This document shows, piece by piece, positions 7,752 through 16,455 of a DNA stretch of 64,000 nucleotides. Position 1 is the stretch's first letter. Each line of letters starts with the position of its first letter. Location: assembly GCA_964525995.1 (NCBI GenBank), contig CAZGIM010000001.1, positions 124,001 through 188,000 on the forward strand, given 5' to 3'. Made by a program: the position numbers and the translations under genes. The DNA is from CAIVAT01 sp964525995 (lineage in GTDB: Bacteria; Bacteroidota; Bacteroidia; Bacteroidales; FEN-979). Below the pieces are notes generated by a model. It was not told the DNA's origin and did not search any database. It worked only from the letters and a program-made list of their open reading frames with translations.

Positions 7752-8090
7752 ATGTTAAAAAAGGATAGAAAGGTTGAAAAGCTTTACTACACTATTGGTG
7801 AGGTTTCGGAATTGTTTGAGGTAAACGCTTCGCTCATCCGGTTCTGGGAAAAAGAGTTTGACATTTTAAAACCCAAGAAAAACAAAAAAGGTAACCGTCT
7901 TTTTACACCGCAGGATATCGATCATCTGCGCATCATTTATCACCTGGTAAAGGAGCGTGGTTATACGCTTCAGGGAGCACGGGAAAAGTTGAAAGATAAC
8001 AAGGATGAGGTGGTTAACAAGGTTGCGATCGTTGATTCGCTTAATCGGATTAAGGGATTCCTTCTGGAATTGAAGGAGCAGATACAATGA
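7752..8090 (+). CDS. MerR-family transcriptional regulator, short form
   Basis: This 112-residue protein is an N-terminal MerR winged helix-turn-helix (YTIGEVSELFEVNASLIRFW) followed by GNRLFTPQDIDHLRIIYHLV, the second part of the DNA-binding domain. A short C-terminal helix (about 88-112) probably dimerises. There is no metal- or drug-binding domain, so an inducer cannot be guessed. The stop overlaps the start of the next gene as ATGA at 8087-8090, so the two are translationally coupled. It follows the M23 gene by 10 bases. Confidence 0.88.
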   Translation: MLKKDRKVEKLYYTIGEVSELFEVNASLIRFWEKEFDILKPKKNKKGNRLFTPQDIDHLRIIYHLVKERGYTLQGAREKLKDNKDEVVNKVAIVDSLNRIKGFLLELKEQIQ

Positions 8091-8587
8091 TCGGAAAGAG
8101 GAAGAAATTCCATTCTCCAGACCTGATGGGGAACAAAGAGCACGGTACCGTGGATTGCCAGAACCCGAGATCCCTCTCATTTTTTCAGCAGGTTTACGAA
8201 GTGGCCCGGCTTATTCCTTTCGGGAGAGTGACTTCCTACGGAGCCATTGCCGGGTATTTAGGTACCCGCGGATCGGCGCGAATGGTGGGTTGGGCTATGA
8301 ATTCATCGCATTCTGAGGAAAATGGGGTGCCGGCGCACCGCGTCGTGAACCGTAACGGTATCCTCACCGGGAAACACCATTTCGGCGGGCCTCACGTGAT
8401 GCGGCAACTTTTGGAAAATGAGGGAATTAAAATTGACCACGATCATATTGAAGAATTTGACGAAATATTCTGGGATCCGGTGAAAGAACTTCAACCGGAA
8501 GTTTTTACAATAATTAAAGATCAAGAGGACGGTCGTATGGCACAAAAACCTAAACCCAAATTAATAATCACTGATTTACGCCGGTAA
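8087..8587 (+). CDS. Alkyltransferase-like protein (MGMT fold without catalytic cysteine)
   Basis: The 166-residue protein has the DNA-binding domain of O6-alkylguanine-DNA alkyltransferases, FQQVYEVARLIPFGRVTSYG (about 30-49). At the active site the usual PCHR reads PAHR, with Ala83 replacing the methyl-accepting Cys. This is the hallmark of ATL proteins, which bind O6-alkylguanine lesions and flag them for nucleotide excision repair but cannot remove the alkyl group. A 30-residue tail ends with a basic stretch (AQKPKPKLIITDLRR). The ATG overlaps the MerR stop. A second ATG at 8126 would give a start closer to the domain. Confidence 0.85.
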   Translation: MIGKRKKFHSPDLMGNKEHGTVDCQNPRSLSFFQQVYEVARLIPFGRVTSYGAIAGYLGTRGSARMVGWAMNSSHSEENGVPAHRVVNRNGILTGKHHFGGPHVMRQLLENEGIKIDHDHIEEFDEIFWDPVKELQPEVFTIIKDQEDGRMAQKPKPKLIITDLRR

Positions 8588-8626
8588 TGAGTTTAATACC
8601 GGCGCTCACTTCTCTAATACCTGACT

Positions 8627-9709
8627 ATGATAACAACTGAACAAATAAAGGATGCGCTTCGCCAAGTTGAAGATCCCGATCTGAAACAAGATTTGGTAAC
8701 CCTGAACATGATCGATCAGATCAAATTTGACGGCAATAAAATATCTTTTCAACTGATCCTGACCACACCTGCCTGTCCCTTAAAAAACCAAATCAAACAA
8801 GCATGCATTGATGCCATTCATCATGTAGTCGATCCTTCGGCCGTGGTCGAAATCGAAGTGACTTCAAAGGTTACCACACAGCGCAAGGAGACCGATGCCA
8901 TGTTGAGCCAGGTAAAGAACATTATTGCCGTGGGTTCAGGAAAAGGAGGAGTCGGAAAATCAACCATTGCGGTCAATCTGGCCGTGGCTCTTGCACGGAA
9001 GGGAGCGCGGGTCGGACTCATCGATGCCGATATTTACGGCCCTTCGATTCCAATCATGTTCGGACTTCAGAATGCGCGGCCGACTGGGTATGACAAAGAT
9101 GGAAAGACCTACGTTTATCCTTTTGAGAAATTCGGGATAAAAGTGCTTTCCATCGGTTTCTTTGTTGATCAGTCAAAAGCCCTGATCTGGAGAGGCCCCA
9201 TGGCTTCGATGGCACTGCGTCAGCTCTTCACGGATGCAGATTGGGGTGAACTTGATTACCTGGTATTGGATCTGCCTCCCGGTACCGGCGATATTCCGCT
9301 GACCCTCATTCAGGATTTTCCGCTTACCGGAGCCATCATTGTCACCACCCCCCAACAAGTGGCTGTTGCCGATGTGAGAAAGGCAGCCGATATGTTCCGC
9401 AACGACAAGATCAATATCCCTATTCTTGGATTGGTCGAGAACATGGCATGGTTCACGCCGCCGGAGTTGCCCGCGAATAAATATTTTATTTTCGGTAAGG
9501 GAGGAGGCGAAATGTTCGCCCGGGAACTTAATGTACCGCTTCTTGGCCAAATCCCAGTGCAGCAAGGCATAACTGATTCGGGCGACAACGGGAATCCAAT
9601 TGCCGCCGATCCAAACTCACCGGTGGCCGCTTCGTTTGATTCATTAGCGGAAAAGATGGCTCAACAGGTCGCTATCAGCAATGCCATTCGCGAGGTTTTC
9701 AACGCCTAA
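8627..9709 (+). CDS. mrp: Mrp/ApbC-type Fe-S cluster carrier ATPase
   Basis: This 360-residue protein has an N-terminal MIP18/DUF59 domain (about 1-85) and a ParA/MinD-like P-loop domain. The deviant Walker A GSGKGGVGKST lies at about 102-112, and LDLPPGTGDIP follows further on. Family members carry Fe-S clusters to target proteins. The C-terminal CxxC that holds the cluster in many Mrp proteins is missing: the segment reads LVENMAWFTPPELPANKYF. I know this cysteine-free form from other Bacteroidetes. The NifU-like gene directly downstream fits a shared role in Fe-S assembly. Confidence 0.92.
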   Translation: MITTEQIKDALRQVEDPDLKQDLVTLNMIDQIKFDGNKISFQLILTTPACPLKNQIKQACIDAIHHVVDPSAVVEIEVTSKVTTQRKETDAMLSQVKNIIAVGSGKGGVGKSTIAVNLAVALARKGARVGLIDADIYGPSIPIMFGLQNARPTGYDKDGKTYVYPFEKFGIKVLSIGFFVDQSKALIWRGPMASMALRQLFTDADWGELDYLVLDLPPGTGDIPLTLIQDFPLTGAIIVTTPQQVAVADVRKAADMFRNDKINIPILGLVENMAWFTPPELPANKYFIFGKGGGEMFARELNVPLLGQIPVQQGITDSGDNGNPIAADPNSPVAASFDSLAEKMAQQVAISNAIREVFNA

Positions 9710-9727
9710 AGATTCACAGGTATTTAC

Positions 9728-9737
9728 TACCTTTGCA
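9728..9737 (+). promoter_or_regulatory. -7 promoter element before the NifU-like gene
   Basis: TACCTTTGCA is an exact, extended Bacteroidetes -7 element. It lies 18 bases after the Mrp stop and about 75 bases before the NifU ATG. The NifU-like gene can therefore be transcribed separately from mrp. The hairpin at 9741-9761 would fall at the very start of this transcript. Confidence 0.6.
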
Positions 9738-9740
9738 CCC

Positions 9741-9761
9741 CGCAAACCAGCAAGGTTTGCG
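9741..9761 (+). other. Hairpin in the mrp-NifU gap
   Basis: CGCAAACC and GGTTTGCG form a perfect 8-base stem around an AGCAA loop. It is followed by TTTC only, so as a terminator for mrp it would be weak. Positioned right after the -7 element, it could instead cap the 5' end of the NifU transcript or act as an operator. Confidence 0.5.
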
Positions 9762-9810
9762 TTTCAGCCAAATCAAAATTAAGTAATTGTATCTAAACTT
9801 CAGTTATAAT

Positions 9811-10059
9811 ATGTCAGCAAACGAGGAACTTATCTTAAAAGTAAAAAATGTTATCGACCAGATTCGTCCCTATCTTCAGGCCGATGGAGGCGATGTTGAA
9901 TTTGTAAACATGACCGATGATCACGTTGTAAACATTCGTCTTCTGGGCATGTGCGGCAATTGTCCGCACAGCCGGATGACCCTGAAAAACGGCATTGAAG
10001 CCGCAGTGGTCAGGGCCATTCCCGAGATCAAGTCGGTCGAATCGGTGATGGCCGATTAA
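9811..10059 (+). CDS. NifU-like Fe-S scaffold protein (C-terminal domain type)
   Basis: This 82-residue protein is a stand-alone NifU C-terminal (Nfu) domain. It contains VIDQIRPYLQADGGDVEFV and the cluster-binding MCGNCPHSRMTLKNGIE with its CxxC. Such proteins carry an Fe-S cluster between two subunits and hand it to apoproteins. I chose the ATG at 9811. A TTG at 9787 is in frame but would add eight residues of no conserved character. It follows mrp, another Fe-S delivery factor, and has its own -7 element. Confidence 0.93.
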   Translation: MSANEELILKVKNVIDQIRPYLQADGGDVEFVNMTDDHVVNIRLLGMCGNCPHSRMTLKNGIEAAVVRAIPEIKSVESVMAD

Positions 10060-10062
10060 GGT

Positions 10063-11775
10063 TCAGGAAAGATATTTTCCTACAATAGGCATCCGGCGCC
10101 CCATGCCGAATGCTTTCGGGGATACCCGAAGAATGGGAGGAGTTTGATATCTCTTGTATTCGTTGACATTGACCAGCCTTAAAACCCGTCTTACCACTGC
10201 CTCCTCAAATCCGCGTGCGATCAGTTCAGCCGGCCCTTTTCGCATCTCAATGTACCAGAACAGGATTTCATCGAGAATAGAATAATCGGGCAATGAATCG
10301 GAATCTTTCTGGCCCGGCCGGAGCTCTGCGGAAGGCGGTTTGGTGATGGTATTCAACGGGATAACCTCTGATTCGCTGTTTATATAAGATGCAAGCTGAT
10401 AAATCTGCGTCTTGTAAACATCGCCCAATACTGATAAACCTCCGCACATGTCGCCGTAAAGAGTACCGTATCCGACTGCAGCCTCACTTTTATTGGAGGT
10501 GTTCAACAAAATGTATCCGAATTTGTTCGATAAGGCCATCAGGATGACCGCTCTGATGCGGGCTTGCATGTTTTCTTCGGTCACGTTGAACGGCAGACCT
10601 TTAAACGGATCCTTCAAGGTGTTTTCAAAGGCTTGATACGCTCCTTCAATGGGAATGATTTCGTATGGAATACCCAGGTTTTCGGCCGATATTCGGGCAT
10701 CGGCTACACTGTGGTCCGACGAAAACCTCGAGGGTAACAGAATGGCTTTTACATTTTCAGGTCCCAATGCCCTGGATGCAAGCACCAGTGTGACAGCCGA
10801 ATCGATCCCCCCTGACAAACCCAGCAGCGCTTTCCTGAACCCCATTTTCTCGAAATAATCACGGATTCCCATGGTCAGTGCATCATGGATACGGGGAATC
10901 ACGCGTCCGGCGAAGAGGGATGAGGATGGCGGCGGAACACCGACGAATGATGATGTATCTGAACCGGTTGTATGAGCTAATGGGTTATTGCAGGCAACAA
11001 CAGTATGCTCAGGCATTTTTTCCAGATCGACCAGGGCAAAATCTTCTTTAAAGCTTTTAAGACTTCGACTCACGTTGCCATTCCAGTCTAAAACCATAGA
11101 GTCGCCGTCAAAGATCAGCTCAGTTTGTCCTCCCACATGGTTTACATAAAGTACGGGGATGGAATAGCGAAGCGCATTTTTTCCCAAAATTTCCCTTCTG
11201 AGTTCCGGTTGGTTATAATGAAAGGGCGATGCTGCGATGTTGATGATGGCATCGGGTGACTGTCCTGAGAGCTCATCCATGGGATTCGAAATGTACAGAG
11301 GATCATCTGCGATGTTCCACAAATCCTCACAGATAGTTAAAGCAAATGAAAATCCTTTGTAACGTATGATTTGGGGAGGGGTGTGGTTGGGCTCAAAGTA
11401 CCGGTATTCGTCGAAAATATCATAATTTGGCAAGAGGGTTTTGTGAACCATCGCCTGAACCCTGCCATCGGCTAAAAAAAAGGCAGTATTGAACAACGGT
11501 TTCCCTTTTTTCGCTTTGTTTACCGAAGGAGCGCCAACAATTGCAGCGATTCCGTCACACGAAGCCGCGATCCTATGAATTGCCTCATCAGACTGGTGAA
11601 TAAAATCGTCGAATTCGAGAAAATCACGGGGAGGATAACCACAAACTGATAATTCAGAGAAAATAACCAGGTCGGCTTGTTCCGATTGAGCCCGCTGAAT
11701 GGCAGAGACGATCCGGGATATATTCTGTTCGAAATCTCCGATATGATAATTCAGTTGTGCCAGCGCTATTCTCAT
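10063..11775 (-). CDS. nadE: Glutamine-dependent NAD+ synthase
   Basis: This 570-residue enzyme makes NAD from deamido-NAD, ATP and glutamine. The N-terminal nitrilase-fold glutaminase (about 1-260) has its triad at Glu41 (FSELSVCGYPP), Lys112 (HKTLLPNYD) and Cys149 (LTICEDLWN). The C-terminal synthetase carries the PP-loop LSGGIDSAVTLVLA and the ATP-site stretch LLNTSNKSEAAVGYGTLYGD. Both halves look intact. It is convergent with the NifU-like gene, with only three bases between the stops. The pathway partner nadC is elsewhere in the window at 55067-55900. Confidence 0.95.
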   Translation of the reverse strand: MRIALAQLNYHIGDFEQNISRIVSAIQRAQSEQADLVIFSELSVCGYPPRDFLEFDDFIHQSDEAIHRIAASCDGIAAIVGAPSVNKAKKGKPLFNTAFFLADGRVQAMVHKTLLPNYDIFDEYRYFEPNHTPPQIIRYKGFSFALTICEDLWNIADDPLYISNPMDELSGQSPDAIINIAASPFHYNQPELRREILGKNALRYSIPVLYVNHVGGQTELIFDGDSMVLDWNGNVSRSLKSFKEDFALVDLEKMPEHTVVACNNPLAHTTGSDTSSFVGVPPPSSSLFAGRVIPRIHDALTMGIRDYFEKMGFRKALLGLSGGIDSAVTLVLASRALGPENVKAILLPSRFSSDHSVADARISAENLGIPYEIIPIEGAYQAFENTLKDPFKGLPFNVTEENMQARIRAVILMALSNKFGYILLNTSNKSEAAVGYGTLYGDMCGGLSVLGDVYKTQIYQLASYINSESEVIPLNTITKPPSAELRPGQKDSDSLPDYSILDEILFWYIEMRKGPAELIARGFEEAVVRRVLRLVNVNEYKRYQTPPILRVSPKAFGMGRRMPIVGKYLS

Positions 11776-11804
11776 TCGAAAAAATTTGTGTTTATGCCAA
11801 CTTT

Positions 11805-12569
11805 TTAAAACAGTACACCCAGGTTGAGTTCAACATAGTTTAGCATGCTTTTCTCGTTATTTTTCGACAGGCTGTTTACACCGGTTAACACATTGTTCAG
11901 GCTGTTGGAGTAGTTCAATCCGAAAAACACGGTCGTTGATCTGTCAATGTGAAACTGGCTTCCAATGCCGACCAGGATCGATTCGCGGATTAGCGTCGTC
12001 CCGGAATCATAGTCATACTTCTGATCAATAGGACTTCCTGAATCAGGTTCAAAATGTTCTTTGACCGTGGCTTTTACGCGGAATCCCGTACCCAGCCCGA
12101 CCTGACCGTAGAATGAGAACCTGCCGAACTTCCGGGTACTCATCTTGATCATAACCGGGATTTCAAGGTAGAGAAAATTGTATTTCCGTGAAATCTGGCC
12201 ATTCACAACGGTGTCATCGTTGATCAGCCGGCTATCGCGGTAATTTAATGCTCCGTTTAAAAACATAAAATTGAAACCGGTCGAAATGGCGTATTGATCG
12301 GCAAAATAGATGTCACCGACAAAACCGATGGTGGCTCCCAGCCGGACCCCGTCGTTGGTGTAATCTTTAGTCCCGGGATTCATCCAGGCCAGATTGGGGG
12401 CAATTTTCAAACCCAGTTTAAGCGGAACACGATTGACATTGCTGCCTGTTGAATAACCCGGACTGCTTCTGTAATCATCGGGCTGTCCTTGGGCGCCGGC
12501 CGGACCATTCAAAATGATTGACAAAGCAACGACCATGGTTGGTATCAGGAATATCTTCTTGATCATCAT
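11805..12569 (-). CDS. PorT-like outer-membrane beta-barrel protein
   Basis: This 254-residue protein has a signal peptide (about 1-26, ending GPAGA) and a mature part made of amphipathic strands, e.g. LKLGLKIAPNLAWMNPG and GATIGFVGDIYFADQYAIS. The segment YLEIPVMIKMSTRKFGRFSF resembles the conserved centre of the PorT/outer-membrane barrel family (LEIPLLLK). PorT itself takes part in type IX secretion, but the family is broad, so the function is open. The gene lies 30 bases upstream of nadE on the same strand. Start ATG at 12569; a second ATG at 12566 is equally possible. Confidence 0.75.
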   Translation of the reverse strand: MMIKKIFLIPTMVVALSIILNGPAGAQGQPDDYRSSPGYSTGSNVNRVPLKLGLKIAPNLAWMNPGTKDYTNDGVRLGATIGFVGDIYFADQYAISTGFNFMFLNGALNYRDSRLINDDTVVNGQISRKYNFLYLEIPVMIKMSTRKFGRFSFYGQVGLGTGFRVKATVKEHFEPDSGSPIDQKYDYDSGTTLIRESILVGIGSQFHIDRSTTVFFGLNYSNSLNNVLTGVNSLSKNNEKSMLNYVELNLGVLF

Positions 12570-12774
12570 GTGATATTGATTTTGTTTCAGTAACTAAAAA
12601 GATAATTCAAGTGTATTGCGTTCAGTTTTCCGGTAACACTTCATTCCCTTTTTGTTTGATCAGGAATCTGCCGGTAAAATTACATATTAATAATCCCAGC
12701 GCTATGTAAACTAACTCATTTTAGTAAAAAATAATTACTGCCGGCAAGCGTTATTTCTTGTTTAAGATGAAAAA
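12570..12774. other. Divergent intergenic region, nothing firm
   Basis: About 205 AT-rich bases separate the barrel protein from gldB. No exact TAnnTTTG element is seen on either strand. I see no repeat or RNA gene here. Confidence 0.4.
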
Positions 12775-13797
12775 ATGAGATTCCGGAATTCTATAGGGCG
12801 GATTTCCCTTTTTTGTTCGATTGTGATATGGATATTTACAGGTTGTTCCGGGGCAAAGAACCGACTCGACATCGATGTTTCCGGTGAATCGGTCCCGGCG
12901 GTACAAATACACAGGTACGACCTCGATTTGTTCCGATTGGATGTGAAGGATCTTCAGGCAGGACTTGAGCGGCTGCGACCCTCTTACCGTTTTTTTCTGG
13001 ACACGGATCTTTCCGACACGGCCAGACTGGCAGAAATGAAAGATTATCTGTTAAATCCGCGAAATGAAGATTTTTACGCGGCCGTTGCACGGAAATACCC
13101 CGATGTCGGCAATATTGAAGCCGGACTGACTGATGCATTCAGGCATTATCATTATTACTTTCCCGCGAGCCGGCTGCCCCGCGTTTATGCCTACATTTCG
13201 GGAGGAGAATATAATTTTCCGGTTCAGATAGCCGACAGTGTCATGCTGATCGGGCTGGACAATTACTTAGGAAAGGATTTTAAACCGTATGTGGCCGACG
13301 GACTCCCGGCTTACCGCGTTGAACGGATGAATCCCGACAGGGTGGTTCCTGACTGCATGCAAGCGCTGATCAACAGCAGTGTCAGGTCCAGTCAGTTGCC
13401 CGGCAACAACCTTCTCGAACAGATGATTGAAGCGGGGAAAGTTATGTATTTGCTGGAAGCCATGATCCCCGGTTATCCTGATCATCTTATAATCGGTTAC
13501 ACGGAGAAGCAACAGGCCTGGATTAATAAAAATGAAGCTTATGTCTGGGCAGCTATTATCGATAATAAACTGTTATTTTCGACCGACGGAAAGATCATCC
13601 GATCCTTTATGGCCGACGGTCCTTTCACGGCCGAATTCTCTCAGGAATCACCCCCCCGTTTAGGAGAATGGATTGGCTGGCAGATTATCAGGAAGTATAT
13701 GTCCAGAAATCCGGAAGTGAACCTCCTCGCATTGTTAAAAGAACGGGATGTTCAGAAAATTCTCGACGGATCGAGGTACAAGCCCGAGAAACCCTGA
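12775..13797 (+). CDS. gldB: GldB-family gliding-motility-type lipoprotein
   Basis: This 340-residue protein begins with a lipoprotein signal: a hydrophobic stretch ending IFTGC, with the lipidated Cys at about residue 24. The body matches the GldB/DUF2268-like family, with IHRYDLDLFRLD, SYRFFLDTDLSD, YAYISGGEYNFPV and IGLDNYLGKDFKPY. GldB is needed for gliding and type IX secretion in Flavobacterium. Many non-gliding Bacteroidetes also keep it, so motility cannot be inferred. It is transcribed toward comM with a gap of about 115 bases. Residues after the Cys (SGAKN) do not include an Asp at +2, so outer-membrane sorting is plausible. Confidence 0.88.
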   Translation: MRFRNSIGRISLFCSIVIWIFTGCSGAKNRLDIDVSGESVPAVQIHRYDLDLFRLDVKDLQAGLERLRPSYRFFLDTDLSDTARLAEMKDYLLNPRNEDFYAAVARKYPDVGNIEAGLTDAFRHYHYYFPASRLPRVYAYISGGEYNFPVQIADSVMLIGLDNYLGKDFKPYVADGLPAYRVERMNPDRVVPDCMQALINSSVRSSQLPGNNLLEQMIEAGKVMYLLEAMIPGYPDHLIIGYTEKQQAWINKNEAYVWAAIIDNKLLFSTDGKIIRSFMADGPFTAEFSQESPPRLGEWIGWQIIRKYMSRNPEVNLLALLKERDVQKILDGSRYKPEKP

Positions 13798-13913
13798 ACC
13801 GGATGATAACCGGATTTTTTCCGGTACAGCAGCATCTTCTTTTATTGTTGATAATTTTCCAGCTCTGATTGTTGACCTTTTTGTCTCTGGCTGATTAACC
13901 TTAAAAACCGGAT

Positions 13914-15458
13914 ATGCTGGTAAAAACATTCGGGAGCGCTGTCTCCGGAATCAGGGCGCTAACGGTCACCGTAGAGGTCTTCATGGATCAGGGAATTCAG
14001 TTTTTCATGGTCGGATTACCCGATAATGCTGTGAAAGAGAGCCATCACCGGATTGAATCGGCTTTAAGAACCAACGGTTACCGGATTCCGGGAAAGAAGA
14101 TCATTATCAACATGGCTCCGGCCGATATCAGGAAAGAGGGTTCGGCGTATGATCTGACACTGGCGGTGGGAATTCTGGCGGCCAATAATGTAATCAGAAC
14201 CGACAACCTTGCCGATCACATCATCATGGGGGAGCTCTCGCTTGACGGAGGACTTTTGCCGATTAAAGGTGCTTTACCGATCGCGATTGAAGCGCGAAAA
14301 AATGGGTTCAAGGGAATCATTTTACCTAAGCAGAATGCCAGGGAGGCGGCGATCGTTAAAGGGATCCGCGTTTATGGTATGACCGGGATCAGGGAGGTGA
14401 TTGACTTTCTGAATGGAACCCTCTCTGTTGAACCCGTCGTCATCGATGGCAGGGAAGCCTTTTCGCGGGAACGCGTGACAGATAACTGTGATTTCGCCGA
14501 TGTGCGTGGCCAGGAAAACATCAAACGGGCGCTGGAGATCGCCGCCGCTGGTGGACATAATGTCCTGCTCATCGGACCGCCAGGTTCAGGTAAAACCATG
14601 ATGGCCAAAAGAATACCATCCATCCTGCCCCCGCTTAACCTTCAGGAGGCGCTCGAAACCACGAAAATACATTCAGTTGCAGGGAAGTTAGGGAGCGAAC
14701 GCTCTCTGATTGTCAGCCGTCCTTTCAGAATGCCCCACCACACGGTTTCCGATATTGCCCTGATTGGTGGTGGGTCGATCCCTCACCCGGGTGAGGTTTC
14801 GATGGCCCACAATGGAGTCTTGTTCCTGGATGAATTGCCAGAATTCAAGCGATCGGTACTGGAAGTCCTCCGCCAACCCATGGAGGATCGTATGGTTACC
14901 ATCTCACGAGCAAAAATGACCCTTGAATATCCGGCCGGGTTCATGTTGGTCGCTGCAATGAATCCCTGTCCATGCGGATTTTATTCCCACCCGACCAAAC
15001 CATGCCAATGTTCATCGGCTGAAATTCAACGATACATCAACCGGATATCAGGTCCTTTGTTCGACCGGATCGATATTCATATTGAAGTACAACCGGTTGA
15101 CTACCATCAACTAAGCGCACGGCGCCAGGCGGAGTCGAGCGTTGAGATCAGGAAGAGGGTAATCCATGCCAAAGCGACCCAGGAGAAAAGGTTCGCAGGG
15201 ATGGAAGGATTACACTGTAATGCCCAGATACCATCGGGCAAGCTGCGCGAGCTTTGTCGCATCAATGATGCTGGGAATCTTCTTTTGAAAACAGCCATGG
15301 AAAAACTCGGCTTATCGGCCAGAGCTTACGATCGCATCCTGAAGGTTTCGCGGACGATTGCTGATCTTGATAATGCCCTTGATATCAGGGTGGAGCATCT
15401 TGCAGAGGCCATTCAATACCGGTCGCTCGACCGGCTTAATTGGAGTGAAAAAAGTTAG
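13914..15458 (+). CDS. comM: YifB/ComM-family Mg-chelatase-like AAA+ ATPase
   Basis: The 514-residue protein has the ComM order: an N-terminal Lon-protease-like domain (about 1-170), an AAA+ domain with GPPGSGKTMMAKRIPS (about 222-237) and LFLDELPEF as Walker B, and a C-terminal Mg-chelatase domain. A probable zinc-binding CPCGFYSHPTKPCQC lies near 351-365. ComM-type helicases promote branch migration when incoming DNA is recombined during natural transformation. No other competence gene is nearby. It is convergent with the prenyltransferase gene, with 15 bases between the stops. Confidence 0.93.
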   Translation: MLVKTFGSAVSGIRALTVTVEVFMDQGIQFFMVGLPDNAVKESHHRIESALRTNGYRIPGKKIIINMAPADIRKEGSAYDLTLAVGILAANNVIRTDNLADHIIMGELSLDGGLLPIKGALPIAIEARKNGFKGIILPKQNAREAAIVKGIRVYGMTGIREVIDFLNGTLSVEPVVIDGREAFSRERVTDNCDFADVRGQENIKRALEIAAAGGHNVLLIGPPGSGKTMMAKRIPSILPPLNLQEALETTKIHSVAGKLGSERSLIVSRPFRMPHHTVSDIALIGGGSIPHPGEVSMAHNGVLFLDELPEFKRSVLEVLRQPMEDRMVTISRAKMTLEYPAGFMLVAAMNPCPCGFYSHPTKPCQCSSAEIQRYINRISGPLFDRIDIHIEVQPVDYHQLSARRQAESSVEIRKRVIHAKATQEKRFAGMEGLHCNAQIPSGKLRELCRINDAGNLLLKTAMEKLGLSARAYDRILKVSRTIADLDNALDIRVEHLAEAIQYRSLDRLNWSEKS

Positions 15459-15473
15459 ATGGCGACATCCGGG

Positions 15474-16343
15474 CTAATTCACAAAAATATCAAGCATCAC
15501 GAACAGGGCGAACAGTACCGAAGCGAATCCATTCAAGGTAGCGAATGCCAGGTTAACTCTTGAGATATCGGTGGGTTTGACGATCGCATGCTCATAAGCC
15601 AGCAGAAGGGTGAAAACCACCGTCCCTATCCAGTAAAAATAGTGGAAATCGCCTTGAAACCCTGCAAGAACAATGATGGTAACGGCAATGACATGAAGCA
15701 GGGCAGATATGATCAGGGCATTGCGTTTCCCCACCCTCACCGGAACTGATTTCAAATTCTCCTGCTTGTCAAATTCCTCATCCTGCAGGGAATACAAAAT
15801 ATCGAAGCCGGATACCCAGAATATCACAATAAGGGAAAAAAGCACGGGAAGCAGGACAAAATGGCCTGTGATGGCAAGGTAAGCCCCGATAGGGGCAAGC
15901 GAAAGACTCAGTCCGAGGACCAGATGTGAAAGGTGTGTAAAGCGCTTGGTCAGGCTGTAACCTAAAATTACCAATAGAGCGACAGGGGAGAGGATCAGGC
16001 AGAGGAGGTTGATGAAAGAGGTGGTGGCTATGAATAAAACCGCATTCAGGATGACAAAACCTAAAGCAGCCCCCGGGTGAATGATGCGTGAAGGGATTTC
16101 ACGCCGGGCGGTTCGGGGATTTTTCCCATCGATGACCCGGTCGGCGTACCGGTTAAACCCCATGGCCGCATTTCGCGCAAAAAAAACACAAAGCAGGATC
16201 GGCAATAAAACCCACCAGTCAATGGAATCATTCATTGCTTCTACTCCTAATGAAAACCCGATCAGGGCAAAGGGAAGGGAGAAGATGGTATGGTTGATTT
16301 TAACCAGTGAAAAATAATCTGTAATTCGTGAACGGGGAGGCAT
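15474..16343 (-). CDS. UbiA-family prenyltransferase, MqnP-like
   Basis: This 289-residue integral membrane protein has about eight or nine hydrophobic segments and both Asp-rich motifs of UbiA enzymes: NRYADRVID (Asn64, Asp68, Asp72) and YSLQDEEFD further on. The motif DRVIDGKNPRTARREIPS is typical of 4-hydroxybenzoate-type prenyltransferases annotated as MqnP. These attach the isoprenoid tail in the futalosine pathway to menaquinone. MenA-type enzymes lack this exact motif. No other menaquinone gene is in the window, so the pathway assignment is an inference. It is divergent from the methyltransferase at 16456. Confidence 0.87.
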   Translation of the reverse strand: MPPRSRITDYFSLVKINHTIFSLPFALIGFSLGVEAMNDSIDWWVLLPILLCVFFARNAAMGFNRYADRVIDGKNPRTARREIPSRIIHPGAALGFVILNAVLFIATTSFINLLCLILSPVALLVILGYSLTKRFTHLSHLVLGLSLSLAPIGAYLAITGHFVLLPVLFSLIVIFWVSGFDILYSLQDEEFDKQENLKSVPVRVGKRNALIISALLHVIAVTIIVLAGFQGDFHYFYWIGTVVFTLLLAYEHAIVKPTDISRVNLAFATLNGFASVLFALFVMLDIFVN

Positions 16344-16406
16344 CAGGGTTGAGATTTTTCAGGCAAAAATAATAATTTGTAACTATTTGACCGGACGGTC
16401 GTCCAA

Positions 16407-16437
16407 CTTGCAATTACGGGGATTTAAGCTATTTTTG
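16407..16437 (+). promoter_or_regulatory. Promoter of the methyltransferase gene
   Basis: TATTTTTG at 16430-16437 is an exact -7 element. CTTG at 16407-16410, 19 bases upstream, is a one-mismatch -33 element at the expected spacing. Its position downstream of an in-frame TTG at 16387 shows that translation begins at the ATG at 16456. Confidence 0.6.
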
Positions 16438-16455
16438 CGGTTTTATTCCACAATT

